Source of the DNA: Cellvibrionales bacterium
GTDB taxonomy: Bacteria > Pseudomonadota > Gammaproteobacteria > Pseudomonadales > UBA7434
DNA length: 13,541 bases
NCBI GenBank assembly: GCA_018668095.1
Contig: JABIQF010000090.1
Coordinates: 1 to 13,541, forward strand
Direction: 5' to 3'
Each line of letters starts with the position of its first letter. Position 1 is the stretch's first letter. Shown in pieces: positions 6,548 to 13,541 of the stretch. Both the position numbers and the translations under genes were made by a program. The notes under the pieces are model-generated. The model saw only the letters and a program-made list of their open reading frames with translations. It made no database searches and was not told the DNA's origin.

Positions 6548-6681
6548 CGCTATTTAAAGAATATTCAAAAGCGCTTTAAAGTATCGATAGTAAGAGACAA
6601 CATCTTTGTGTAGTGGCCTTTAACCCGTTTTGTTAAAGGCACCTTATAAATTATTGATAGTAAGTAGTTAAAGAAATAGCG
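6548..6681. repeat. Nested inverted and direct repeats in the convergent spacer
   Basis: An outer pair CGCTATTT (6548-6555) and AAATAGCG (6674-6681) brackets most of the spacer between the basic-protein gene and tilS. Inside, GATAGTAAG occurs twice in direct orientation (6586-6594, 6656-6664), on either side of the central hairpin at 6616-6640. The layout recalls a small non-autonomous element or REP-like structure, but no target duplication is evident. Confidence 0.3.
6616..6640. terminator. Hairpin between convergent genes, possible bidirectional terminator
   Basis: GCCTTTAAC (6616-6624) and GTTAAAGGC (6632-6640) form a perfect 9-bp stem with a 7-base loop. It lies 71 bp after the basic-protein stop and 69 bp after the tilS stop, almost in the middle of the convergent spacer. 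No T-run follows on either strand, so if it stops transcription it may need Rho or mainly protect 3' ends. Confidence 0.45.
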
Positions 6682-6708
6682 TATCAACAGGAGCTTATTC
6701 GTAACCCA

Positions 6709-8187
6709 CTAAGCCCAATGCCAATCTAAGGTACAAGCGCCTAATTGAGAGTAATCATCGCAGACTAAAATACCCGCAATCGCTGCGACTTCATCACCGG
6801 CATAAATCACTGGATAATAATTTCGTAACCATGGCGGAACACCGTGTTCGTTAAAACATTTTTTTACCGACCGACTCATTCCTCGATAACGAAAACGTAA
6901 ACCTTCTTGCCGGGTACCGATCGTATAAGTCCCTTTACGCAATCCAGCACGCTCTTCTTCTTGGTCACCTAAAGCTTTAGATTCAGAAACAGATAATGTT
7001 TTAGATTCAGAAACAGATAAAGTACCTAAGCCATTAATTGCCATCGACTCGCCAAAGGTCCAAGTAATATTCTGCTCTAATGCCTGAGCGGCCTTCAACA
7101 ATGTATCTTCACTTAATAAATACAAGCGGTCGTCATAAGGACACAACCGATAAGCGCCAAGCTGAACCTTAGCGCTACTGCTTGGCGATAATAATAAGTT
7201 ATCAATTTGTGCCATCTGCGCTGTCGATGGCATACTCAATTGCTGTGCTGATAACCAATAACGCAATAAATTACTGCGTCGTTTATCACTTAGGGCTAAA
7301 CAAGCCGTTATTGATAAACTGCTTCCATAAACACTGGCCTTAGTATCATCAAGGTTGGAGACTTTACTGGCATCAACCGACTGTAAATCCAACCTTGCAA
7401 GGTCCGCTAATAACTCAGCATCACCACTGGCATGCTCAGAATAACGATTAAGCAGCTTAACAACTGAGGGCCAACGCTTTTCAAGCTTAGGCAGCAGTTG
7501 CTGTCTTACAAAGTTTCGATCAAAACTTTCATCGCTGTTAGAAGGGTCTTCTATAAAAGCTAACTGATGCTCAACTGCATAAGCGGTTAAATCGGCACGA
7601 CTGTATTTAAGCAATGGTCTCGCAATGTGTGATTGCCCTAACAAACGCTGCATTGGCATGGCCGCGGCACCACTTGTTCCTGCACCACGAAATAAACGCA
7701 TCAATAACGTCTCGGCCTGATCATTGGCATGATGGCCCATTAGCAATACGCTATGAGTATCGGCAGTAGGAAGGTCTGATATCGAACTCAGATGATGCTC
7801 AAATACAGCATAACGGGCTTGCCTTGCTGCACTCTCTAGGCCTTTACCCTCTGTTTTTACAGACACTTTTTTTATTGCCAAAGGCACAGACAGCTGATCG
7901 CAAACCGACTGGCAATGCTGCTCCCAATCGTCGCTAACCACTTGCAATTGATGGTTAATATGAATAGCCGATAAGCTAGGAATCGTAACGTTATCGGTTG
8001 ACACTGAATCTAATGCAGATGCGCAATAAGATTCACGTAGCGTCTGTAGAAAATGATAAACCGAGTGTAAAAGCACCGTTGAATCAAGGCCACCACTAAA
8101 AGCAATGACCCAATGCTGATGCTTTAACAGCGATTGGTAAGCGTCGAAATAAGAAGCGTTATTGTGACTTGTATCTAAGCTAGTCAT
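6709..8187 (-). CDS. tilS: tRNA(Ile)-lysidine synthase
   Basis: Converts cytidine 34 of the CAU anticodon of tRNA-Ile2 to lysidine with ATP and lysine, so that the tRNA reads AUA and accepts Ile. The N-terminal PP-loop ATP site SGGLDS is at residues 31-36, followed by the typical GHHANDQAETLLMRLFRGAG, RPLLKYSR and EDPSNSDESFDRNFVR motifs. The C-terminal domain has GLRFRYRGMSRSVKKCFNE and PPWLRNYYPVIY. At 492 residues it is somewhat long; two insertions help explain this, one near residues 55-70 (ALDSVSTDNVTIP) and a duplicated eight-residue unit at 389-404. ATG 8187 is preferred over an in-frame TTG at 8199; neither has a good ribosome site. It follows accA by 73 bp on the same strand, a pairing known in gammaproteobacteria, and probably shares its transcript. 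Confidence 0.96.
   Translation of the reverse strand: MTSLDTSHNNASYFDAYQSLLKHQHWVIAFSGGLDSTVLLHSVYHFLQTLRESYCASALDSVSTDNVTIPSLSAIHINHQLQVVSDDWEQHCQSVCDQLSVPLAIKKVSVKTEGKGLESAARQARYAVFEHHLSSISDLPTADTHSVLLMGHHANDQAETLLMRLFRGAGTSGAAAMPMQRLLGQSHIARPLLKYSRADLTAYAVEHQLAFIEDPSNSDESFDRNFVRQQLLPKLEKRWPSVVKLLNRYSEHASGDAELLADLARLDLQSVDASKVSNLDDTKASVYGSSLSITACLALSDKRRSNLLRYWLSAQQLSMPSTAQMAQIDNLLLSPSSSAKVQLGAYRLCPYDDRLYLLSEDTLLKAAQALEQNITWTFGESMAINGLGTLSVSESKTLSVSESKALGDQEEERAGLRKGTYTIGTRQEGLRFRYRGMSRSVKKCFNEHGVPPWLRNYYPVIYAGDEVAAIAGILVCDDYSQLGACTLDWHWA
6976..7023 (-). repeat. In-frame 24-bp tandem duplication within tilS
   Basis: Two adjacent 24-bp units (7023-7000 and 6999-6976, coding order) agree at 23 positions. 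Each encodes TLSVSESK (residues 389-396 and 397-404). The only difference is ACT versus ACA in the Thr codon, which is silent. The reading frame is kept. The unit is in the stretch before the C-terminal domain, a likely tolerant linker. Confidence 0.9.
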
Positions 8188-8260
8188 AGTCGCACGCAAG
8201 AAATCATCATCGTTTTACATTATTAAGGTGATGAATACAGCGAGCTAAACTCACTAGCGC

Positions 8261-9211
8261 TTAGACATTGCCGTATGACATCAATCGTTTGTAGCGTGTT
8301 TCAAGTAGGTCATCGAGAGGAACTTTCTTTAGTGCCTGCACCTCTTTAATCAAATACTCTTTCACTCGAAGTGCTGCTAATTCAGGATCACGATGTGCAC
8401 CACCTTCTGGCTCAGAAATCGTGTTATCAACAATGCCTAAATCTTCAAGCACTGTCGATGTTAAACCCATGGCCTCAGCCGCTTGCGGTGCTTTCTCTGA
8501 GGTTTTCCAAATAATATTGGCACAGCCCTCTGGAGAAATAACAAAGTAAGTGGAGTACTGCAACATAGCAAGCTTGTCACCAACGCCTATACCTAACGCA
8601 CCACCTGAGCTGCCCTCGCCTATCACTACCGAAATAATCGGCGTTTTTAAGCAAGACATTACTTGAAGGTTTTTGGCTATGGCAAAAGAGATACCGCGCT
8701 CTTCTGAATCGATACCCGGATAAGCCCCAGGTGTATCAATTAAAGTAATAACCGGTAATGAGAATCGTTCGGCCATTTCCATTAAGCGCAGCGCTTTACG
8801 ATACCCTTCAGGTCTTGGCATACCAAAGTTACGTTTAACTTTATCGGCAACCTGTCGGCCTTTCTCTTGGCCAATAACCATTACTGGCTCGCCTTGCAGG
8901 CGCGCTAAACCACCTACAATAGCGGCATCATCGGCAAACTGACGATCACCATGAAGCTCATCAAAATCATCAAAAATACGAGTAATATAATCGACGGTAT
9001 AAGGACGCTGAGGATGACGCGCGACGCGCACAATGTCCCAAGGCGTTAACGATGAATAAATTTTGGCAGTAAGCTTGGCGCTTTTTTCGGTAAGCTTACC
9101 AATCTCATCAGAAATATTTAAATCATTATCATGACCGACCGAGCGAAGCTCTTCTATTTTGACTTCAAGCTCAGCTATCGGTTGTTCAAAATCCAGATAA
9201 TTTGGGTTCAT
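8261..9211 (-). CDS. accA: Acetyl-CoA carboxylase carboxyltransferase subunit alpha
   Basis: The alpha half of the carboxyltransferase, which with AccD moves the carboxyl group from carboxybiotin to acetyl-CoA, making malonyl-CoA, the first committed step of fatty-acid synthesis. The protein is 316 residues, the usual length. It starts with the typical helical segment MNPNYLDFEQPIAELEVKIE and the TPWDIVRVARHPQRPYTVDYI block (56-76). The crotonase-like core has LIDTPGAYPGIDSEERG (157-173) and the oxyanion-hole glycines in GEGSSGGALGIG (198-209), then SPEGCANIIWK (226-236). GAAG lies about 6 bases before the ATG. It is the upstream gene of an accA-tilS pair. The spacer before it holds a 13-bp tandem array 86 bp upstream of the start, so its promoter is probably within 9212-9296 or inside the array, but no convincing -35/-10 pair is seen. 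Confidence 0.97.
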   Translation of the reverse strand: MNPNYLDFEQPIAELEVKIEELRSVGHDNDLNISDEIGKLTEKSAKLTAKIYSSLTPWDIVRVARHPQRPYTVDYITRIFDDFDELHGDRQFADDAAIVGGLARLQGEPVMVIGQEKGRQVADKVKRNFGMPRPEGYRKALRLMEMAERFSLPVITLIDTPGAYPGIDSEERGISFAIAKNLQVMSCLKTPIISVVIGEGSSGGALGIGVGDKLAMLQYSTYFVISPEGCANIIWKTSEKAPQAAEAMGLTSTVLEDLGIVDNTISEPEGGAHRDPELAALRVKEYLIKEVQALKKVPLDDLLETRYKRLMSYGNV

Positions 9212-9296
9212 ATATCTTCACGCTATTGTTGTTGTCGCTCTAATTTGCAGGTATTAGTTGAGAGACGGCATTTTAACCACTGTTAGTACAAGTGGA

Positions 9297-9361
9297 GCTT
9301 AAACCGATCACTACAAACTATCACTACAAACTATTGCTACAAATTGTAACTGCCAACTATC
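9297..9361 (+). repeat. 13-bp tandem repeat, array 2 (four clear units plus one degenerate)
   Basis: The units are GCTTAAACCGATC (degenerate), ACTACAAACTATC, ACTACAAACTATT, GCTACAAATTGTA and ACTGCCAACTATC. Written in another phase, the second and third are perfect 13-bp copies (TCACTACAAACTA, 9308-9333). The period and core (ACTnnAAnCTA) match array 1 at 6068-6119, and the degenerate first unit agrees with the last unit of array 1 at 9 of 13 bases. The array is non-coding and lies upstream of accA. Confidence 0.85.
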
Positions 9362-9370
9362 GGTGACTAG

Positions 9371-9395
9371 TAAAGGAGAAGCTAAAACTCCTTTA
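9371..9395. other. Perfect 8-bp hairpin after the array
   Basis: TAAAGGAG (9371-9378) and CTCCTTTA (9388-9395) form an uninterrupted stem with a nine-base loop. There is no T-run on either side, so it is not a canonical terminator. It starts ten bases after the tandem array and could be an operator, an RNA structural element or part of the same repeat unit. Confidence 0.4.
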
Positions 9396-9465
9396 AGCTC
9401 AGCCGTATAGTGCTGCAAATGAATCATTAAGTTAATGTCATTATAGGTGAATAGAATGACTAAAT

Positions 9466-9519
9466 CAGCCGCAAATCGCGGCTGTTATTGGGACTTATCA
9501 ACACTCTTGCGGCTTTTTT
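9466..9519. terminator. GC-rich stems downstream of the RND permease gene, probable terminator region
   Basis: CAGCCGC (9466-9472) and GCGGCTG (9478-9484) make a perfect 7-bp hairpin. A second GCGGC (9509-9513) followed by six Ts (9514-9519) can pair with the same left arm instead. On the minus strand the group lies 30-80 bp after the permease stop and has A-run, stem, then a modest ATTT, a usual look for a two-way terminator. The T-run favours the plus strand, where no gene precedes it. Confidence 0.45.
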
Positions 9520-9548
9520 GTACACTTAATGCGCTAAGCCACGATGTC

Positions 9549-12500
9549 TCAAGAATTAGCCTCTGGCGGGCTTAATAAAGCCGCTTCGGCTAAAGCTGCG
9601 TCTAACCTAGCCTGCCTTTTAGTAAAATGGTATGAAGCATTTTCACCGGCTAAATACAGCGCGGGAACAAAAACCAAGGTAACGACACTGGCAAACAAAA
9701 CACCAAAAGATAATGATGTGACCATGGGAATTAAAAACTGTGCTTGAACGCTGCTCTCAAGCAATATCGGCGTCAGTCCAAAGAAGGTTGTTACCGAGGT
9801 CAACACGATCGGCCTAAACCGTTGCACAGCTCCGTTAACTACCGCTCTGCGCGGCGAGAAACCTAAACGTCGCAGCTGATTAATACGATCAATTAAAACG
9901 ACATTATCATTTACCACTACGCCAGCACAGGCCATCATACCTAACACTGAGAACATGCTGACATTGACGCCAATAATGACATGCCCATAAATAGCTCCCA
10001 TAAAACCAAATGGCACGGCGGTTAATACCAGTAATGGCTGCCAATAAGAGCGGAACATAATCGCCATAACAGCGAATATACCCATCATGGATAATAATAA
10101 GAACAAAACGAGCTCTTGAAAAAACTCATCATTTTCTTGCTGCTCGCCTTTTAGTGTGACGACGACATCAGGGTATTGATCAAGCAACGCGTCAATCTCT
10201 TCTGCTTGCAACCGCTGAATAATAGCTCCCGCATTGAAGCCTCGCTGAACATCGCTGCTTACTCGCGCCACGCGCTTACGATCTAAACGTTCAACTTTTT
10301 TATACGATTTGCGGTATTCAATATCGACCAGTGACGATAACGGAACACGCTCTGCTAATGATCCGCTACTACCACTAGAAATATACATCTCACGCAGTGC
10401 TTCTTCATAAGAACGATCTTCTCTTGGATAGCGGACCAAAACTTTAACATCTTCACGCAGTCGAGGAATTCGCTGCACTTCCTCGCCATAAAAAGCTCGG
10501 CGTACTTGTTGCGAAAGACTTGCTAAGTTTACCGCTAAGGTATTGGACTCAGGTTTTGGCTGTAAATTGATTTCATTAGATGGATTATCTAATGTACTTC
10601 CAACATTAAATACGCCATCTATAGTGGCCATTTTAAGCGCTAAAGCTGCCGAAAATGCCTCTAGCTGTTGCTGTGAATCACTTCGTACAACAAACTCAAT
10701 TGGTTTGGGAATATCAAAAATGGTATAGCTAACAGAGAGATCTTTTAACCCTTGCATTTCGCCTATTTGCTCTTGTAACTGCCTGGCTACAGTGTCTGAA
10801 CCTATTGGCCTGTCATTCCCATCTTCGAGTAATAATGTTATGCGAGCCGTAGTCGCATAAGCAGAAACATGAATACCTTGAACTAACTCGTAACCATAGG
10901 TTGCATTCACTTTCGTTTTAATTTGCTGTGCAGATGTCTCAAGGTAATTTGCCACTGACATAATCTGATTAAAGGGCGCAGCCTCAGGTAATGTTGCTTT
11001 TGCCACGACATAATCCGAAGTAACACGCGGGAAAAAACTAAACGGAAGCCAGCCACCTTTAACCGTTGCCACGGCAAAGATAAACAAAAAGCAGAACACG
11101 ACTATAGTGAGTTTCCGGGCGCCAACTGTCCATACGAGCACACGACGATAATAAGTATTGGCGAGCAAGGGCAGCAAAGCGGCAACGGCTAATCGGCGCT
11201 GTTCTAAATAGTGCAATACACGAGAAAGCGGAGAAACCACATAGGCAACCAAAGTTTTCACCATACCGACCACCACTCCACCTTTATCGGCTAAGTGCGA
11301 AGGCAATAAAAACAATGATTCAAATAATGAAAAAACCAGCGCCAAAATAACTGGCGTGGCAATGGTGGCAGGTTCAGGACCATCACCTATAAAAAAGAAC
11401 GGTATAAAAAATATCATGGTGCTGATAACCGCAAACCATACCGGGGCAATAACGGACATCACCCCTTCTATAGCGCCTTGCCGCTGACTACTGTGATTTA
11501 ATTGTTGGCTATAAATGGCTTCGCCGACAATAATCGCATCATCGACAACGATGCCAAGAATCATAATAAAGGCGAACATAGAAATTATATTGAGCGACAC
11601 TGAAGTCAATGACAGCCACCAGATGGCACCCATAAACGCCACAGCTATACCGCTGCAAACCCAAAAAGCGAGCGACGGTCTAAGGAAAATCAGCAATATA
11701 ATAAAAACCAATAACAGCCCGCTTGAACCATTATAAATAAGTGTATCTAAACGACCACGATAGCTAACCGATGCATCAGACCAGACAGTCAGGCTAACAG
11801 CACTTGGCAGCTGGCCTGACTTTTGTTCGACATAAGCTTTAACTGCTTCACTCGTGCGGAGGATATCGGGGTTACTCTGATTACGAATCCAAATTTCTAA
11901 CGAGGGTTGTCCGTCGAGCGTACTGTAGATATCGACATCTTCAAAACCATCAACCACCTCAGCAACATCGCCGACACGCAATAGCGCGCCATCGGCATTT
12001 CGTCTTAATGGGATTCGATTAAAATCCTCTGCATAATCGGCTTGAGCTCGTGTTTGCAACAAAATGTCGCCGCCACTATCGCGAATTTTACCTGCTGGTA
12101 AATTAAACGAATAACCCCTTATGGCCGCAGCAACCTCATCAAATGTTAAACCGTAATCTCGCAAGGCATTTTCGGATATTTCAATACCGACTTCGTAATT
12201 TCGCGGTGAACGAAGCTCTGCAATTGCAACAGAGGGCAATGCGGCGAGCTCTTCACGAATTTTCTCACCGAGCTCTTTTAGCTCTCGCTCTTGCAGATCA
12301 CCCGCTAGCTGAAGCCGCATGATGGTATTACGAAAACGCTGCTCAACAATTTGCGGCCGCTCTGAGCCAGCAGGGAAAGTATTAATTGCCTCCACATTGG
12401 CTTTAACATCATTGAGTATTCTAATAGTATCTTCTTCTGGCTTTACCTCAATAATCACTTCGCCAAAACCCTCTCGTGCCACCGAGCGAACTTCTTCTAT

Positions 12501-12731
12501 ACCACCTAATTGCTGAACGGCCTCTTCAATACGCGCGCAGATTTGCTTTTCAACTTCTTCAGGGCCAGCGCCTGGATAGGGAACAGTAATCTTAATTAAA
12601 TCAATTTTTATCTGAGGGAAAAACTCTTTATCCAAGAGCGGGAATGTCATTAAGCCCGCAATAAGAATAAAAAACATAGCCAATTTTGCAGCAACTGGAT
12701 TATCAATAAACCAACTAACAATAGAACGCAT
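9549..12731 (-). CDS. RND efflux transporter permease subunit (AcrB/HAE-1-like)
   Basis: An inner-membrane proton-driven pump of 1060 residues with two RND repeats. TM1 is at about 14-32, followed by a porter domain (PGAGPEEVEKQI at 53-64). A TM2-TM6 cluster covers about 335-480 and carries the TM4 proton-relay acids D397 and D398 in GIVVDDAIIVGE. TM7 is at about 540-556, the second porter domain runs from about 570 to 865, and TM8-TM12 from about 872 to 1027. In TM10 (GVVVNDNVVLIDRIN, 937-951) the AcrB lysine is absent and N941-D942 stand near it, as in a divergent HAE-1 branch common in environmental bacteria. Substrates cannot be told; such pumps export drugs, lipids, siderophores or signals. 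The adaptor gene ends 14 bp upstream, making an adaptor-permease operon. No outer-membrane channel gene is in view. Confidence 0.94.
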   Translation of the reverse strand: MRSIVSWFIDNPVAAKLAMFFILIAGLMTFPLLDKEFFPQIKIDLIKITVPYPGAGPEEVEKQICARIEEAVQQLGGIEEVRSVAREGFGEVIIEVKPEEDTIRILNDVKANVEAINTFPAGSERPQIVEQRFRNTIMRLQLAGDLQERELKELGEKIREELAALPSVAIAELRSPRNYEVGIEISENALRDYGLTFDEVAAAIRGYSFNLPAGKIRDSGGDILLQTRAQADYAEDFNRIPLRRNADGALLRVGDVAEVVDGFEDVDIYSTLDGQPSLEIWIRNQSNPDILRTSEAVKAYVEQKSGQLPSAVSLTVWSDASVSYRGRLDTLIYNGSSGLLLVFIILLIFLRPSLAFWVCSGIAVAFMGAIWWLSLTSVSLNIISMFAFIMILGIVVDDAIIVGEAIYSQQLNHSSQRQGAIEGVMSVIAPVWFAVISTMIFFIPFFFIGDGPEPATIATPVILALVFSLFESLFLLPSHLADKGGVVVGMVKTLVAYVVSPLSRVLHYLEQRRLAVAALLPLLANTYYRRVLVWTVGARKLTIVVFCFLFIFAVATVKGGWLPFSFFPRVTSDYVVAKATLPEAAPFNQIMSVANYLETSAQQIKTKVNATYGYELVQGIHVSAYATTARITLLLEDGNDRPIGSDTVARQLQEQIGEMQGLKDLSVSYTIFDIPKPIEFVVRSDSQQQLEAFSAALALKMATIDGVFNVGSTLDNPSNEINLQPKPESNTLAVNLASLSQQVRRAFYGEEVQRIPRLREDVKVLVRYPREDRSYEEALREMYISSGSSGSLAERVPLSSLVDIEYRKSYKKVERLDRKRVARVSSDVQRGFNAGAIIQRLQAEEIDALLDQYPDVVVTLKGEQQENDEFFQELVLFLLLSMMGIFAVMAIMFRSYWQPLLVLTAVPFGFMGAIYGHVIIGVNVSMFSVLGMMACAGVVVNDNVVLIDRINQLRRLGFSPRRAVVNGAVQRFRPIVLTSVTTFFGLTPILLESSVQAQFLIPMVTSLSFGVLFASVVTLVFVPALYLAGENASYHFTKRQARLDAALAEAALLSPPEANS

Positions 12732-12745
12732 TTTTTATATCCGAT

Positions 12746-13541
12746 TTATTCAGGGCTAACTTGCGTGGTCGTAACATCAGCTTGCTTTTCAGGTAAATCA
12801 CGAGGCAAGGCTGAGCGATCACGAATCTCCATTCCTTTTAATGCTAGAGATAAACTCGTAGTAATGACCGCAATGGAGTTATGCGCCTCACTGGTATCGG
12901 CTAATTGAACAAGCGCTGTATTATCATTACTTTGAATAACAACAACATCAATATAGGCGAGTCGATTGTTCTCCAGCACCCAAATTTTCTGCTGCTGCCT
13001 TAAAGCAGATCGTGGAATTAGAAAACTATTATCAACATAATTGCCAGCAATTTGCGCCGTCACGAACTGACCAACCGCAAGCCCTGGTTTTTGTAATGTC
13101 CCCGCTTCGTCAGCAGAGTCGAAAAATGCCTGAGGCAAAGAAGCAACAAAATAATATTGGCGACTACTGCTATCTATGGCACCTTCTAAGCGCTCCAATA
13201 CGGCATCCCACTCATACTCATTATTACCATAACGAGCAATCAACTTAACCGGAGAAGGCTCTAAACCAGACACACTAACATTTTGTCTTTGCTGCGCAGT
13301 TAATGGCAATCGCACCTCGGCAATATCACTACTGTAAATATCAGCAATGGGAGTTCCTCGCGAAACGAACTGACCAACATCAACCATCTTACTCAACACA
13401 CGCCCGGCAAAGGGTGCGCTAACGCGGGTGCGGGATAAATCTAACTCGGCTTTTTCCAAGCCTGCTTCGGCAGCAAGCAAACCTGCCTTGGCGCTGGCCA
13501 ATTGTGGCTTGCGCAAAAATAAATCATTCGCTTCACTATTC
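12746..13541 (-). CDS. RND efflux periplasmic adaptor subunit (membrane fusion protein), partial
   Basis: The C-terminal 264 residues of an adaptor that links the RND permease to an outer-membrane channel. The frame stays open through the right edge, so the N-terminal signal or lipid anchor and first lipoyl half are outside the window. An apparent TTG start at 13516 is internal. In order are the end of the alpha-helical hairpin (QLASAKAGLLAAEAGLEKAE), the second lipoyl half (TRVSAPFAGRVLSKMVDVGQ), a beta-barrel segment beginning IAEVRLPLTAQQRQN, and the membrane-proximal domain with FLIPRSALRQQQKIWVLENN and the end LALKGMEIRDRSALP. The SAPFAGRV motif is a hallmark of the family. It precedes the permease by 14 bp, so the two are surely cotranscribed. 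Pump specificity is unknown. Confidence 0.93.
   Translation of the reverse strand, partial: NSEANDLFLRKPQLASAKAGLLAAEAGLEKAELDLSRTRVSAPFAGRVLSKMVDVGQFVSRGTPIADIYSSDIAEVRLPLTAQQRQNVSVSGLEPSPVKLIARYGNNEYEWDAVLERLEGAIDSSSRQYYFVASLPQAFFDSADEAGTLQKPGLAVGQFVTAQIAGNYVDNSFLIPRSALRQQQKIWVLENNRLAYIDVVVIQSNDNTALVQLADTSEAHNSIAVITTSLSLALKGMEIRDRSALPRDLPEKQADVTTTQVSPE

Larger units (their letters stand above)
9212..9548. other. Structured 337-bp spacer between accA and the RND permease gene
   Basis: No gene is supported here; every short open frame lacks a ribosome site or stops at once. From left to right it holds the probable accA promoter region, a small dyad CCACT/AGTGG (9277-9281, 9291-9295), a 13-bp tandem array (9297-9361), a perfect 8-bp hairpin (9371-9395) and a GC-rich terminator-like group (9466-9519) after the permease stop. 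A transcript from accA upstream sequence or permease read-through would be heavily structured, so a small RNA is conceivable but not shown. Confidence 0.6.

Noticed and set aside
8188..8199. TTG start for tilS
   Set aside because: It adds only four residues and has no ribosome site; ATG 8187 is simpler, though its own site is also poor.
5120..9211. SDR and accA, both downstream of 13-bp arrays, as a shared fatty-acid regulon
   Set aside because: The SDR substrate is unknown and two loci are too few; the repeats may be unrelated to regulation.
9544..13248. Plus-strand frames of 61-78 codons opposite the RND operon
   Set aside because: They are antisense to long, well-recognised permease and adaptor genes and show no start signals.
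12746..13516. Adaptor gene as a complete 256-residue protein starting at a TTG
   Set aside because: The frame continues without a stop to the window edge with typical adaptor hairpin sequence, so the gene is cut by the window.

Overview
This is a moderately AT-rich stretch of bacterial chromosome, most likely from a Gammaproteobacterium. The evidence is the set of housekeeping genes (alaS, hinT, a YcaR/Trm112 protein, greB, an AlgP-like histone-H1-like gene, accA next to tilS) and how closely their products match gammaproteobacterial forms. I cannot name the genus. I see no rRNA, tRNA, CRISPR array, transposase or phage gene.

Layout. 1-2383 is a minus-strand block read as Trm112-like gene, hinT, then alaS, which runs off the left edge. 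2520-3428 (minus) encodes an exported M23-family peptidase. It is divergent from greB (3569-4075, plus). 4301-4990 (plus) is a Lys/Ala-rich histone-H1-like gene with a hairpin directly against its Shine-Dalgarno and a clear UUCG-loop terminator behind it. 5120-5935 (minus) is a short-chain dehydrogenase. A 256-bp spacer with a four-unit 13-bp tandem repeat separates it from a small unrecognised basic protein (6192-6545, plus). That gene converges on tilS (6709-8187, minus), which follows accA (8261-9211, minus). A structured 337-bp spacer (9212-9548) holds a second 13-bp tandem array and several hairpins. The right end (9549-13541, minus) is an RND efflux pair: periplasmic adaptor (5' end outside the window), then inner-membrane permease.

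The genes serve translation and tRNA maturation (alaS, tilS, Trm112-like), transcription elongation (greB), nucleoid or regulatory binding (H1-like), lipid precursor supply (accA), cell-wall processing (M23) and export (RND pair). Apart from the accA-tilS, Trm112-hinT and adaptor-permease pairs, they do not form one pathway, and I find no convincing new multi-gene system.

The most interesting signals are non-coding. Two intergenic 13-bp-period arrays (6068-6119 and 9297-9361) share a recognisable consensus, have the same orientation and both lie upstream of minus-strand genes, so they look like members of one repeat family. Others are the hairpin abutting the ribosome-binding site of the H1-like gene, a fresh-looking in-frame 24-bp duplication inside tilS, and a His-to-Asp change at a metal-ligand position of the M23 peptidase.
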